From contig NZ_KI421498.1 in the NCBI RefSeq assembly GCF_000473105.1, positions 1,984,001 through 2,048,000 on the forward strand: a stretch of 64,000 nucleotides of DNA, read 5' to 3'. The stretch's first letter is position 1; the number at the start of each line of letters is the position of its first letter. Below the pieces are notes generated by a model. The model worked only from the letters and a program-made list of their open reading frames with translations. It was not told the origin of the DNA and searched no databases. The translations under genes and the position numbers were made by a program. Source of the stretch: Phaeobacter inhibens DSM 16374 (GTDB taxonomy: Bacteria > Pseudomonadota > Alphaproteobacteria > Rhodobacterales > Rhodobacteraceae). Shown in pieces: positions 55,266 through 63,103 of the stretch.

Positions 55266-56630
55266 ATGCAGCAAGTCCTGTCGCTCTTCCAAGGTGAAAG
55301 CCTCGCAGCGCGCGTACTGCGCTCGGCCTCGTGGCTGATGATGGGCTATGGCGGCAGTCAGGCCCTGCGGCTGGCGGCCAATCTGGTGATGACGCGCCTG
55401 CTGTTTCCTGAAGCGTTCGGCCTGATGGCGCTGGTCAGTGTTGTGATCACCGGGCTGGCGCTGTTCTCGGACATGGGGATCGGGCCGTCGATCGCGCAGA
55501 GCAAACGCGGTGACGATCCGGATTTCCTCGACACGGCCTGGAGCGTTCAGGTGGTGCGCGGTTTCGCGCTCTGGGGGCTGACGCTGCTCTTGGCCTGGCC
55601 GGTGTCGCAATTTTACGATGCGCCCGAACTGCTGTGGTATCTGCCGATTGCCGGGATCGCGTTGGTGATCAACGGCTTTGATCCGATCCGTGTCGAGACC
55701 GCGCATCGGCATCTTCTGGTCGGGCGACTGACGGCGCTGGAGCTGCTCAGCCAAGCCATTGGTATCGGCGCCATGGTCCTCTTGGCCTGGTGGACACAAT
55801 CGGTTCTAGCGCTGGTACTTGGCAGTGTTCTGCAGGCGGCAGCGTTTCTGCTTGCGGTGCATCTGGGACTGCCCGGACGACGCAGCCAGTTTCGTTGGGA
55901 GGCCAAGGCGCTGAAGGAGTTGCTGCATTTTGGCAAATGGATCTTTCTGTCCACCGCCTTCTGGTTTCTGACGTCTCAGGGGGATCGGGCCATTCTGGGC
56001 AAATTTGTCCCGCTGGATGTCCTGGGCATCTATAATATCGGTTTTTTCCTGGCGAGTTTCCCGATGGCACTGGGGCATGCAGTGAACCAGCGGCTGATGA
56101 TTCCGGTCTATCGCGACAAGCCTGCACATGTCGCACCTGAATACCGTCGAAAACAACGACAGCTACGGGCCGGCCTCAGCGCGATGATCCTGACTATTCT
56201 GCTGTCGATGGCCTGGCTTGGCCCATGGCTTGTCGATCTGCTCTATGATGCGCGCTATGCCTATGCCGGTCCTATGGTGGTGCTGATTGCGCTGGCGATG
56301 GTGCCTGCGGTCATCACCATGACCTATGATCAGGCCGCCCTGGCTGCTGGGGACAGCCGATCATTCTTTTTCTTTACCGCCGCGCGGGCGATGGCGCAGA
56401 CCGGGCTGTTTCTGGCCGGGGTGATCCTGTTTGGCCTAACCGGCGGGATTGCCGCACTCGCGCTGGCGATGGTGCTGGCCTATCCGGTGATGATCTGGCT
56501 GGCGACCAAACATCATGTCTGGGACCCGCTGCATGACCTGTTGTTCACCGGTCTGGCAGCGGTTGTTGGACTGTCGGCGATCTGGTGGCACTGGGGACGG
56601 CTGGCAGAGATGATCAACGCGGTCGGTTGA
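55266..56630 (+). CDS. lipid-linked oligosaccharide flippase (Wzx-type, MOP superfamily)
   Basis: About 454 residues with 12 or more hydrophobic spans. The N-terminal block ARVLRSASWLMMGYGGSQALRL and the TRLLFPEAFGLMALVSVV segment are typical of polysaccharide biosynthesis flippases of the MATE/MOP superfamily. It would move the undecaprenyl-linked repeat unit, or a lipid-linked conjugate, to the periplasm. The ATG at 55266 has GAGGA upstream. A GTG at 55230, also behind GAGGA, would add 12 residues. Confidence 0.88.
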   Translation: MQQVLSLFQGESLAARVLRSASWLMMGYGGSQALRLAANLVMTRLLFPEAFGLMALVSVVITGLALFSDMGIGPSIAQSKRGDDPDFLDTAWSVQVVRGFALWGLTLLLAWPVSQFYDAPELLWYLPIAGIALVINGFDPIRVETAHRHLLVGRLTALELLSQAIGIGAMVLLAWWTQSVLALVLGSVLQAAAFLLAVHLGLPGRRSQFRWEAKALKELLHFGKWIFLSTAFWFLTSQGDRAILGKFVPLDVLGIYNIGFFLASFPMALGHAVNQRLMIPVYRDKPAHVAPEYRRKQRQLRAGLSAMILTILLSMAWLGPWLVDLLYDARYAYAGPMVVLIALAMVPAVITMTYDQAALAAGDSRSFFFFTAARAMAQTGLFLAGVILFGLTGGIAALALAMVLAYPVMIWLATKHHVWDPLHDLLFTGLAAVVGLSAIWWHWGRLAEMINAVG

Positions 56631-56663
56631 CGCCTGCCATCTGCCGACCTTGCGTGGCTGAGC

Positions 56664-57950
56664 TCAACCGCTTGGCTCGGTCCCTGACCGTCGCCGCCCG
56701 CCAAAAGCCATGCGCAGCCGCGCAAAGAAGCCGCGGCGTTTGGAAGAGGTGTCGAGATAGGGGATTGCGACAACAGGTGTCAGACCGGTTTCCCGCTCCA
56801 TCTGTACCACGCTGCGCAAAACCGGACGCCGCAGTTCCAACAGAAACGCAATGCCCAACGCCAATCCGATACTGGCAACACCGCCCATCAGGGCCTTTTT
56901 CTTACGCCCGCCTGTGGCAGGGTAATCTGGCAGCGGTGCAGATTCGATCACCGTCAGGCGCTCTGACTGGCGTGACGCTTCCAGACGGAAGCCGACCTCT
57001 GCCTCGGTGCGGCGCTGGGAGATCAGTTCCAGTTCAGTCTGCAGCTGACCCATCCGGCGCTCATAAACCCCCAACTGGCGTTCCACCTCCGGCGTGGTTT
57101 CCAGCGAACGCTCCAGAGCGCTGCGACGGTTCAGCAGCAAATCCCGCTGAGCATCAAGCGTGGCCAATTTCTCCTCAAAAACTTCGAGCATCCGCTGTGC
57201 GGTTGCCTGACGCTGGTTCGAGGTGGTCTGATCCGCCTGTCTGCGCAATTCGATCTGCTCACGCTCGATCTCCAGCAGGCCGGTGTTCAGGGTCGAAATC
57301 TCTTCCCGTCGCATCTCAATCCCGCCGGGCAATGCAACATTATTGGCATTGCGATAAGCGGTGATTTCATTCTCCAGCTCAGCCACTTCGCTGATGAGGG
57401 CGGTTTCCTTCTCCACGAAGAAGGTCAGGGTCTCGCGCGCCTGCTCAATCCGGGATGTTTGACTGAGTTCGATCGTACGGGTGGCAAATTCGCTGGCGAC
57501 CGCCTGTGCCTGCTCCGGCGTCGGCATCAGGGCGGAGATGGTCAGCACCGATATCGTGCCATCATCGGCAAACCCCTCCCGCGCGGCGGCCACCCCGGTG
57601 AGCGATACGGATTCCCGCAACAAGGCCACCTTCTCCGATGGGACCAGACCCGGCAGGTCCTTATAGAGGCCGAATTTTTCGATGATATCCAGAACCGACC
57701 CCCGGGCCATCAGGCGCTGTTCGATCAGCTGTAAGCGACGTGCGGACGACCCATCGACGGTGGATTTGGCCAACTCATCAGCGATCTTTGGCCGGGTGAT
57801 CTGCAGGACTGCCGAGCTTTCGTAGAAATGCTGCTGCTTGGCCGCCACCCATAACGACACCATAGCGCCAAGGAGGATGACCCAGAAGATCACCGACGCG
57901 CGCCGACGCAGCATGTCCAATATGTCATCCAGAGTGCGGATCGGTCCCAT
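56664..57950 (-). CDS. Wzz/GumC-type chain-length determinant protein
   Basis: 428 residues. Membrane segment 1 at ~18-38 (SVIFWVILLGAMVSLWVA), a long periplasmic coiled coil at ~180-330, a proline-rich LPDYPATGG before segment 2 (ALMGGVASIGLALGIAFLLEL, ~355-375), and a short cytoplasmic basic tail. This is the polysaccharide co-polymerase layout without a fused kinase. Third gene of the minus-strand trio with the BY-kinase-like ATPase and the initiating transferase; it sets chain length in Wzy-dependent export. Confidence 0.88.
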   Translation of the reverse strand: MGPIRTLDDILDMLRRRASVIFWVILLGAMVSLWVAAKQQHFYESSAVLQITRPKIADELAKSTVDGSSARRLQLIEQRLMARGSVLDIIEKFGLYKDLPGLVPSEKVALLRESVSLTGVAAAREGFADDGTISVLTISALMPTPEQAQAVASEFATRTIELSQTSRIEQARETLTFFVEKETALISEVAELENEITAYRNANNVALPGGIEMRREEISTLNTGLLEIEREQIELRRQADQTTSNQRQATAQRMLEVFEEKLATLDAQRDLLLNRRSALERSLETTPEVERQLGVYERRMGQLQTELELISQRRTEAEVGFRLEASRQSERLTVIESAPLPDYPATGGRKKKALMGGVASIGLALGIAFLLELRRPVLRSVVQMERETGLTPVVAIPYLDTSSKRRGFFARLRMAFGGRRRSGTEPSG

Positions 57951-58022
57951 GTCTCGGCTCGTCGTTGGTTACGGTTAGGTGAATGTCAGATTGCAGGGCG
58001 GCACCGGGGCCTGTGGCGGCAT

Positions 58023-59096
58023 CTACTGGCCATATTGCAGCAGGCCAGCGCCGCGCGCCCGGTTCAGGCTGACGCCAAGCAGCTGGGTCTGGCCGTCGAT
58101 CAGCTTCTCACAGGCGGCAAGATGTTTGGCAGTGGTGCGGGTGCCGTCGGCGATCAGCAGAACCCCGTCCACCTGCGGCAGGAAGGCCGCGGCATCATCA
58201 TGTTCGAGGACCGGCGGTAGATCGAACAATGCGACATCGGCGCCGGTGCTTAGCACCATGTCATCGATCACACTGGCGCAGCGCCCGTCATGGAGGATTT
58301 CAGCAGCGTTGCGATCTGGCGCCGCCGTCAGCCCGACCGCAAGCGAGGCGGCTGGCCGGATCAGGTGTTCAGGCAGCGTCAGCTCCCCGGCCAAAAATCC
58401 CGGCATGTCCCCTGATGGCGGCAGTTTCAGCGCTGCCGCAACACCAGGTCGACGGAAATTCAAATCCATCAACACAGTGCGAGTGCCGGGAACCCGCGCC
58501 ATGCTGAGTGCAAGGTTGACGGCGGAAAACGTTGCACCGCAGCCCGCTGTCGGCGCTGCGATAGCCACGCGTTTCCAGCCCTGAACCTTCAGACTGTGCA
58601 GCAACCGCGTGCGCAGGAGATCAAAGGCATTTGCAGTTGGTGAGTTGCGGAAGAAATTGACCAGCGGAGAGCGCGCGACCTGATGCCCGCGGATATCCAG
58701 TGGCACCCGGTGGAGCCGTTCCCAGACTTCAGGCAGGGGCGCCGGCAGGCGCGGTGGCTGGGGGTCAGTCTCCGCAAGCCCCTCAATCGGTTGTCTCCTG
58801 CCAGTTTTTGGGCGGCGGGCAAAGCGGTTATGCTCCCCGTCCTGCGACAGGCGCGAGGTGGCTTTGACGGCTGAGGCCGCCATATTACGGGCGCTTGTTT
58901 CGCTGCTGTGCGAAGTCGGTGATACAGAGTCGGCCTGCCCGGACAGAGCGGAGTCATGCTCTGGTGCCGAGGTGTCGCGCCCTTTGCGGCGGCGAAATCT
59001 CTTGAAGCCTTGTTGCGTCATCGCGAAGGGATCGTCCCATTCCAGTTTCTGTGCACAGCTGCCTAGGGTCTCCGGTCCGGTCATCACATCTTTCAT
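58023..59096 (-). CDS. BY-kinase-like (CpsD/Etk C-domain) ATPase with altered Walker A
   Basis: 357 residues. The first ~130 are charged and disordered. The rest matches the cytoplasmic domain of bacterial tyrosine kinases: NAFDLLRTRLLHSL, the Walker A position APTAGCGATFSAVNLA, Walker A-prime VLMDLNFRRPG, and Walker B-like VALFDLPPVLEHDDA. The invariant P-loop lysine is replaced by A188, and there is no C-terminal tyrosine cluster (it ends LLQYGQ). It may bind Wzz as a non-catalytic partner. ATG at 59096 with GAGGGGG upstream; an in-frame GTG at 59120 is less likely. Confidence 0.85.
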   Translation of the reverse strand: MKDVMTGPETLGSCAQKLEWDDPFAMTQQGFKRFRRRKGRDTSAPEHDSALSGQADSVSPTSHSSETSARNMAASAVKATSRLSQDGEHNRFARRPKTGRRQPIEGLAETDPQPPRLPAPLPEVWERLHRVPLDIRGHQVARSPLVNFFRNSPTANAFDLLRTRLLHSLKVQGWKRVAIAAPTAGCGATFSAVNLALSMARVPGTRTVLMDLNFRRPGVAAALKLPPSGDMPGFLAGELTLPEHLIRPAASLAVGLTAAPDRNAAEILHDGRCASVIDDMVLSTGADVALFDLPPVLEHDDAAAFLPQVDGVLLIADGTRTTAKHLAACEKLIDGQTQLLGVSLNRARGAGLLQYGQ

Positions 59097-59170
59097 GAAA
59101 CCCCCTCGCAGTTCTACCACGTTCGGCAGAACGCGCCTATAGCCCGGCCATCACAGTTAGCCCAGGACGG

Positions 59171-60043
59171 TTAATATCCCGTACCCCGCAGAACGACGCC
59201 CACGGTGCGCCAGATGAGATCGACATCAGCGCGCAGGCAGAGATCACCGTGATAGTCAGCATCAGCACGGGCTCGCACAGCAAAACCACTCTCGTTGCGA
59301 ACGGAAACCTGCCACAATCCGGTAATTCCGGGCTTGAGATCGAAATAGGCGGTGGCATCACCATAGAGCGGCAGCTGATCCGGCATCATTGGGCGCGGGC
59401 CGACAAGGCTCATCTCGCCAATCAGTACGTTCCAAAGCTGCGGCAGCTCATCCAGCGAAGTTGTGCGCAAAAAGCGACCAACCGGGGTGATGCGTGGATC
59501 CTCTTTCAGTTTCTGCGTCTCATCCCATTCACGCCGCATCGCCGGATCGCTGGCCAGATGGCGTTCCAGCAGCTGTTCAGCGTTGCGAACCATGGTGCGC
59601 AGTTTCAAGATAGAGAACACCCGACCGCGCTGACCAAGACGGTCCTGCGTATAAAACGGATTGCCACCCTCGAGCCACAGCGCAAGCGCTGCCATCAGGA
59701 TCAGAGGCAGGCTGATCGGCAAAGTCAGAAGCACCAAGGCAATATCCAGACAGCGCTTTCCAAAGATGGCATAGCCACTCTGCGACGTAACGCCCGCTCC
59801 CCCACCGACTGCACCAGCCACAGCATGCGACATCTTCAGAGAACCGGTTGCGCTCCGCCGTGGCGACGCTGGCGACGCCGAAAGCTCAGCGTTCATATTG
59901 GCAACACCCGTCCCAATGAGGGGGGCATCACCCACGAGAGCAACCAGACAACCGTTGCCGAGTGACGGCCAACGGGACCAATTGGCCCGACCGGTCACAG
60001 CACCGGACGGGCGTGCAGCCCCCTCTTGCACGAAATCCTTCAT
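59171..60043 (-). CDS. undecaprenyl-phosphate sugar phosphotransferase (initiating transferase)
   Basis: About 290 residues from the ATG at 60043. A poorly conserved 115-residue N-terminus precedes the catalytic domain: KRCLDIALVLLTLPISLPLI (membrane helix), LGQRGRVFSILKLRTM, LRTTSLDELPQLWNVLIGEMSLVGPRP, and the C-terminal GITGLWQVS. This domain transfers the first sugar-1-phosphate to undecaprenyl phosphate and starts repeat-unit synthesis. Alternative starts at 59896 or 60157 exist, so the N-terminus is uncertain. First gene of the minus-strand trio. Confidence 0.9.
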   Translation of the reverse strand: MKDFVQEGAARPSGAVTGRANWSRWPSLGNGCLVALVGDAPLIGTGVANMNAELSASPASPRRSATGSLKMSHAVAGAVGGGAGVTSQSGYAIFGKRCLDIALVLLTLPISLPLILMAALALWLEGGNPFYTQDRLGQRGRVFSILKLRTMVRNAEQLLERHLASDPAMRREWDETQKLKEDPRITPVGRFLRTTSLDELPQLWNVLIGEMSLVGPRPMMPDQLPLYGDATAYFDLKPGITGLWQVSVRNESGFAVRARADADYHGDLCLRADVDLIWRTVGVVLRGTGY

Positions 60044-60157
60044 CTCCAACCCCAATCTGGAGCCGCCCCCGCGGCCCTTCACCTCTGCGCTGAAACAACA
60101 GCGTCTTTGCCCCCGCAAAAAGCGGGCGCACTCGCACCAATCTGAGTATCCCGACAC

Positions 60158-60705
60158 GGCAGCGCCTCGGGTCCCAAGTCCAACAAGATCGATGGTTTTC
60201 CTCCAGCCACACCCCCATGCGGCTGGAACCTTCGTCCCAATCAGGCGGCCCTTTTAGGTCGCCATCCAAGCCGCAGTTGCGGCAATTTCTTAATAAAGCA
60301 ATTTTAGACAAATCTCAGTAAAAACCGAGAGAGGGCGCTATTTGCTCAAATTTGAGTAAATCAGGGCGCCAGTTGAGAAACAATTCCTCAAAAGGATAGG
60401 AACTATCCGCACAGCCTACCCAAAAGTATAAGGAATCAGCCAAGACTCAGGGATAATTTCGAGTCAAACCAGAACACAGCCCAAAGGCGATATTAATCAT
60501 ACCTTTCGCGCCATAGGTTTTGTTAACCTATTTTGACACATCGGACGGGCAATTCAGCGAGCACATCTGAGGGTGTCAGGACCAGCGTTGATCATCGGCC
60601 CTAAGATTGGCAAGGAGAGCGGGAGTGCCACCGCCATCTGGTGCCGCCGTATTCCCGAAATGCCGCTGGCACCCTACCTCGCGATCAGGACCAAAGGACG
60701 AAACT
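60158..60705. promoter_or_regulatory. divergent intergenic region with clustered inverted repeats (60345-60531)
   Basis: No gene is visible in ~550 bp, and the AT content is clearly higher than around it. Inverted repeats: CTCAAATTTGAG (60345-60356); TTGAG-N9-CTCAA (60373-60391); GGATAG-GAA-CTATCC (60394-60408); GACTC-N12-GAGTC (60444-60465); ATAGGTT-N5-AACCTAT (60513-60531). It must carry promoters for the sugar transferase trio and for the DgoK-like gene. No confident -35/-10 pair was found. Confidence 0.45.
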
Positions 60706-61614
60706 ATGTGCGCCGCATCTGCCGACCCATCATCCGCCTCTCCCGCCGGATACCCCGCTATCAAGTCTGCCAACTGGATCGCGGCGGATCATGCAGACGG
60801 GCGGATCATGGTCTGGCTGATGCACGAGGGGGAGGCGCGACAGCAGGTCTCCGCCCAATCAAGCGGCGAGTTGATGGCGGATGTCACTGCCGCGATCAGC
60901 GAGCTGCGCGATTGCCCTGCTGATACGCCGATCCTGCTCAGCGATGACAGTCTGCGCGGCGGCGATACCGGGACCATCACAGTGCCTGCGAAAGTGGCGG
61001 CGCGGCCCATGGGCGATGCCACGCTTGGGACGCATCCGCTACGGTTGCTCGGCGGGCTGTCACAAGCCACCCCGCCCGCAGTGATGCGCGGTGCCTGCAA
61101 TCGCATTGCCGGGTTTCTCAGTCTCAACCCGGATTGGGACGGCGTGATCTGTGTCGCCGGAGCGACAACCCATTGGGCGTTAATCAGTGCAAATGAGGTG
61201 GTCAGTTTTCAAAGCTTTCTGACGCCGCAGCTTTGGCACGGCCTGGCCCCGTGCCTCGGCATCGGCGGCACGCCCGTATATGATCGCGCACAGCGCGCTG
61301 AGTTGACGGCATCTATGGACACCGTTCAATCAAAGCCGGAGGCGCTGGCGGCGCGGTTGGCGGAGCTACAAGCCACACAGGGGGCGCAAGGCAATACGGG
61401 TGCCGCCCGTTTGTGGGGACTGCTTCTTGGGGCCGAACTGTCCGCAGCGCGCCCCTATTGGCTGGGGCAGAATGTTGCCCTGATTGCGCCCGCACCGCTC
61501 GACACGCTCTATCAGGCGGCACTTGACCATCAGGGGGTGCCGGTGACGCGGACGGATGCCGACCGCATGGCCCTGGCGGGCCTTGTCAGCGCCTGGCGCG
61601 CGATGACTTCCTGA
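60706..61614 (+). CDS. 2-dehydro-3-deoxygalactonokinase (DgoK)-like protein, divergent
   Basis: 302 residues that align over their whole length with the DgoK family (ASKHA kinase fold): LLGGLSQATPPAVMRGACNRIAGFL, GVICVAGATTHWALI, and LWGLLLGAELSAA. The N-terminal phosphate-binding motif, DWGTS in active kinases, is degraded here (ANWIAADHADGRIMVWLM), which argues against normal kinase activity. AAAGGACG precedes the ATG at 60706. No other galactonate genes are nearby. Confidence 0.7.
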   Translation: MCAASADPSSASPAGYPAIKSANWIAADHADGRIMVWLMHEGEARQQVSAQSSGELMADVTAAISELRDCPADTPILLSDDSLRGGDTGTITVPAKVAARPMGDATLGTHPLRLLGGLSQATPPAVMRGACNRIAGFLSLNPDWDGVICVAGATTHWALISANEVVSFQSFLTPQLWHGLAPCLGIGGTPVYDRAQRAELTASMDTVQSKPEALAARLAELQATQGAQGNTGAARLWGLLLGAELSAARPYWLGQNVALIAPAPLDTLYQAALDHQGVPVTRTDADRMALAGLVSAWRAMTS

Positions 61615-61645
61615 CCCTGGCCCCTCCTCACTGCGGGCTCTACTC

Positions 61646-62776
61646 CTAGGGGAGCGGACCCGTCTGGAACAGGCGGATCTTCAACCCGCCGTGGGCCACC
61701 GGAGGGCCGAAGGGTTTGAACGGCAACTGAGTGGCCTTGGCCAATGAGGTTTCGCTGGTGACAATACCAACCCGCCAGCCTCTGAAACGGGCCATCAACG
61801 TCTCCCCAAGGGCGGCGTACAGCGCGTAGAGCAGCTTCTTGTTACCGATACGTGCGCCATAGGGCGGGTTCACGATCACCAGTCCCGGCGTCTCATTCGG
61901 ACCGAGATCTGGCGGCGTCAAATCGCTGACCGCCTGCTGTGTGATCTGGACCAAATCCGCAACGCCTGCGCGCTCTGCATTGGCGGCGGCCATCTCAACA
62001 GCACCGGCGTTACGGTCTGACCCGAAGCAGCGGGCGCGGGTCGCGCGTGGTGTTTCCTGCGCCCGCAACGCCGCCCAGCCTTCGGGATCGAAGCTGGCCA
62101 TCTGTTCGAAGGCAAAGCTGCGGCTGCGCCCCGGCAACAGGCCAAGCGCGATTTCCGCGGCCTCAATCACAAAGGTGCCGGAACCGCACATCGGATCCAC
62201 CACGGGTTCCTGCCCGTCATAACCGCAGTCCCGCAGGAACAGGGCCGCGAGGTTCTCGCGCATCGGCGCCTTGCCCACGGCCGTCTTGTGGCCGCGCTTG
62301 TGCAACCCCTCGCCCGAAGTATCGACGCTGAAGGTGCAGAGGTTATCCTCAATCCGCAGCTTCACCGTGATGGGCGCATCGGCGCTAATCGGTGCCCCGA
62401 GCTCTTCGGTTATGGCCCGTTCGATCCGCTGGGTGGCGGCGCCGGCGTGGTAGATCTTCGACTTCTTATTGGTCGTGGTTTCAACCCGTACCGGGACATC
62501 GGGGCGGAGCACATCGGCCCAGGGAAATTTGCGCGCCCGTTTGTCCAGTTGGGCGAGGTGAAAGGCCCGGAATGATCCGATCCGCGCCAAGACCCGCGCG
62601 GCGCCGCGCAATTGCAGGTTGGCGCGCCAGACATCGTGCCAGTCCCCCTCAAAAGTGACGCCGCCGGGCACGGTTTTTGCATCTGCAAACCCGGCCTCCG
62701 CCGCTTCGCGCTGGAGGGTCTGCTCCATCCCCGGCGGGGCGGTCAGGAAAATTTCGAATGTATCGTTTGTGTCCAT
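61646..62776 (-). CDS. THUMP-domain class I SAM-dependent RNA methyltransferase (RlmL N-half type)
   Basis: 376 residues. The N-terminal THUMP domain (~50-160) binds RNA. The methyltransferase part has DPMCGSGTFVIEAAEIALG (SAM site), RCFGSDRNAGAVEMAAANAE, and the catalytic NPPYGARIG motif of N2-guanine methylases. Length and layout match the single-domain relatives of RlmL (23S rRNA m2G) that lack the RlmK half. The ribosome site AGGAGAGG before the ATG overlaps the stop of a small upstream frame. Confidence 0.92.
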   Translation of the reverse strand: MDTNDTFEIFLTAPPGMEQTLQREAAEAGFADAKTVPGGVTFEGDWHDVWRANLQLRGAARVLARIGSFRAFHLAQLDKRARKFPWADVLRPDVPVRVETTTNKKSKIYHAGAATQRIERAITEELGAPISADAPITVKLRIEDNLCTFSVDTSGEGLHKRGHKTAVGKAPMRENLAALFLRDCGYDGQEPVVDPMCGSGTFVIEAAEIALGLLPGRSRSFAFEQMASFDPEGWAALRAQETPRATRARCFGSDRNAGAVEMAAANAERAGVADLVQITQQAVSDLTPPDLGPNETPGLVIVNPPYGARIGNKKLLYALYAALGETLMARFRGWRVGIVTSETSLAKATQLPFKPFGPPVAHGGLKIRLFQTGPLP

Positions 62777-62785
62777 GGCCTCTCC

Positions 62786-62986
62786 TTAACGGTAAAAACC
62801 ATTGTCAGCGACGTCAAAGTGTACCCGCTTCCCTGCCCGCCCCAGCCGCCAGCGACCACCCGCAACTTGGTTCGGATCCCGCACATTGGGATTCCTGCCG
62901 CATTTGCCGCAACGCAGCACGGGCAATCCCTGCGAGGCGATTGAAGAACTCACCCTAAAGGAGAATTCATTGTACTTTAAAATCAT
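62786..62986 (-). CDS. possible 66-residue protein upstream of the methyltransferase
   Basis: A short frame ending 9 nt before the methyltransferase ATG, with its stop next to that gene's ribosome site, as in an operon. It carries one CGKCG pair of cysteines (half a zinc ribbon) and a basic C-terminal half (GRWRLGRAGKRVHFDVADNG region). I recognise no family. The start is uncertain because the N-terminal codons are AT-rich. Confidence 0.35.
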   Translation of the reverse strand: MILKYNEFSFRVSSSIASQGLPVLRCGKCGRNPNVRDPNQVAGGRWRLGRAGKRVHFDVADNGFYR

Positions 62987-62994
62987 ATCGTTAC

Positions 62995-63018
62995 GTCAAA
63001 CTAAAAAATTAGTTTGAC
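62995..63018. promoter_or_regulatory. perfect 10-bp inverted repeat upstream of the ABC binding-protein gene
   Basis: GTCAAACTAA-AAAA-TTAGTTTGAC, perfect in all 10 positions of each arm, 86 bp before the solute-binding protein start. The right arm overlaps TTGACA (63014-63019), a consensus -35 element, so a repressor bound here would block transcription. The core is nearly the same as the repeat at 14625-14644. Confidence 0.65.
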
Positions 63019-63103
63019 AAGGCAGACCCCGGTGTGGAACCTGTTTGTCAGCCGGGTGCAACGAGGCATCTCTGGCCACAATAAATCACTAGGGAGGAGA
63101 AAG

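Noticed and set aside
31928-60043. Recent horizontal transfer of the glycan/PKS-NRPS region
   Set aside because: No integrase, transposase, tRNA junction or flanking direct repeat was seen, and GC content and codon use look like the neighbouring core genes.
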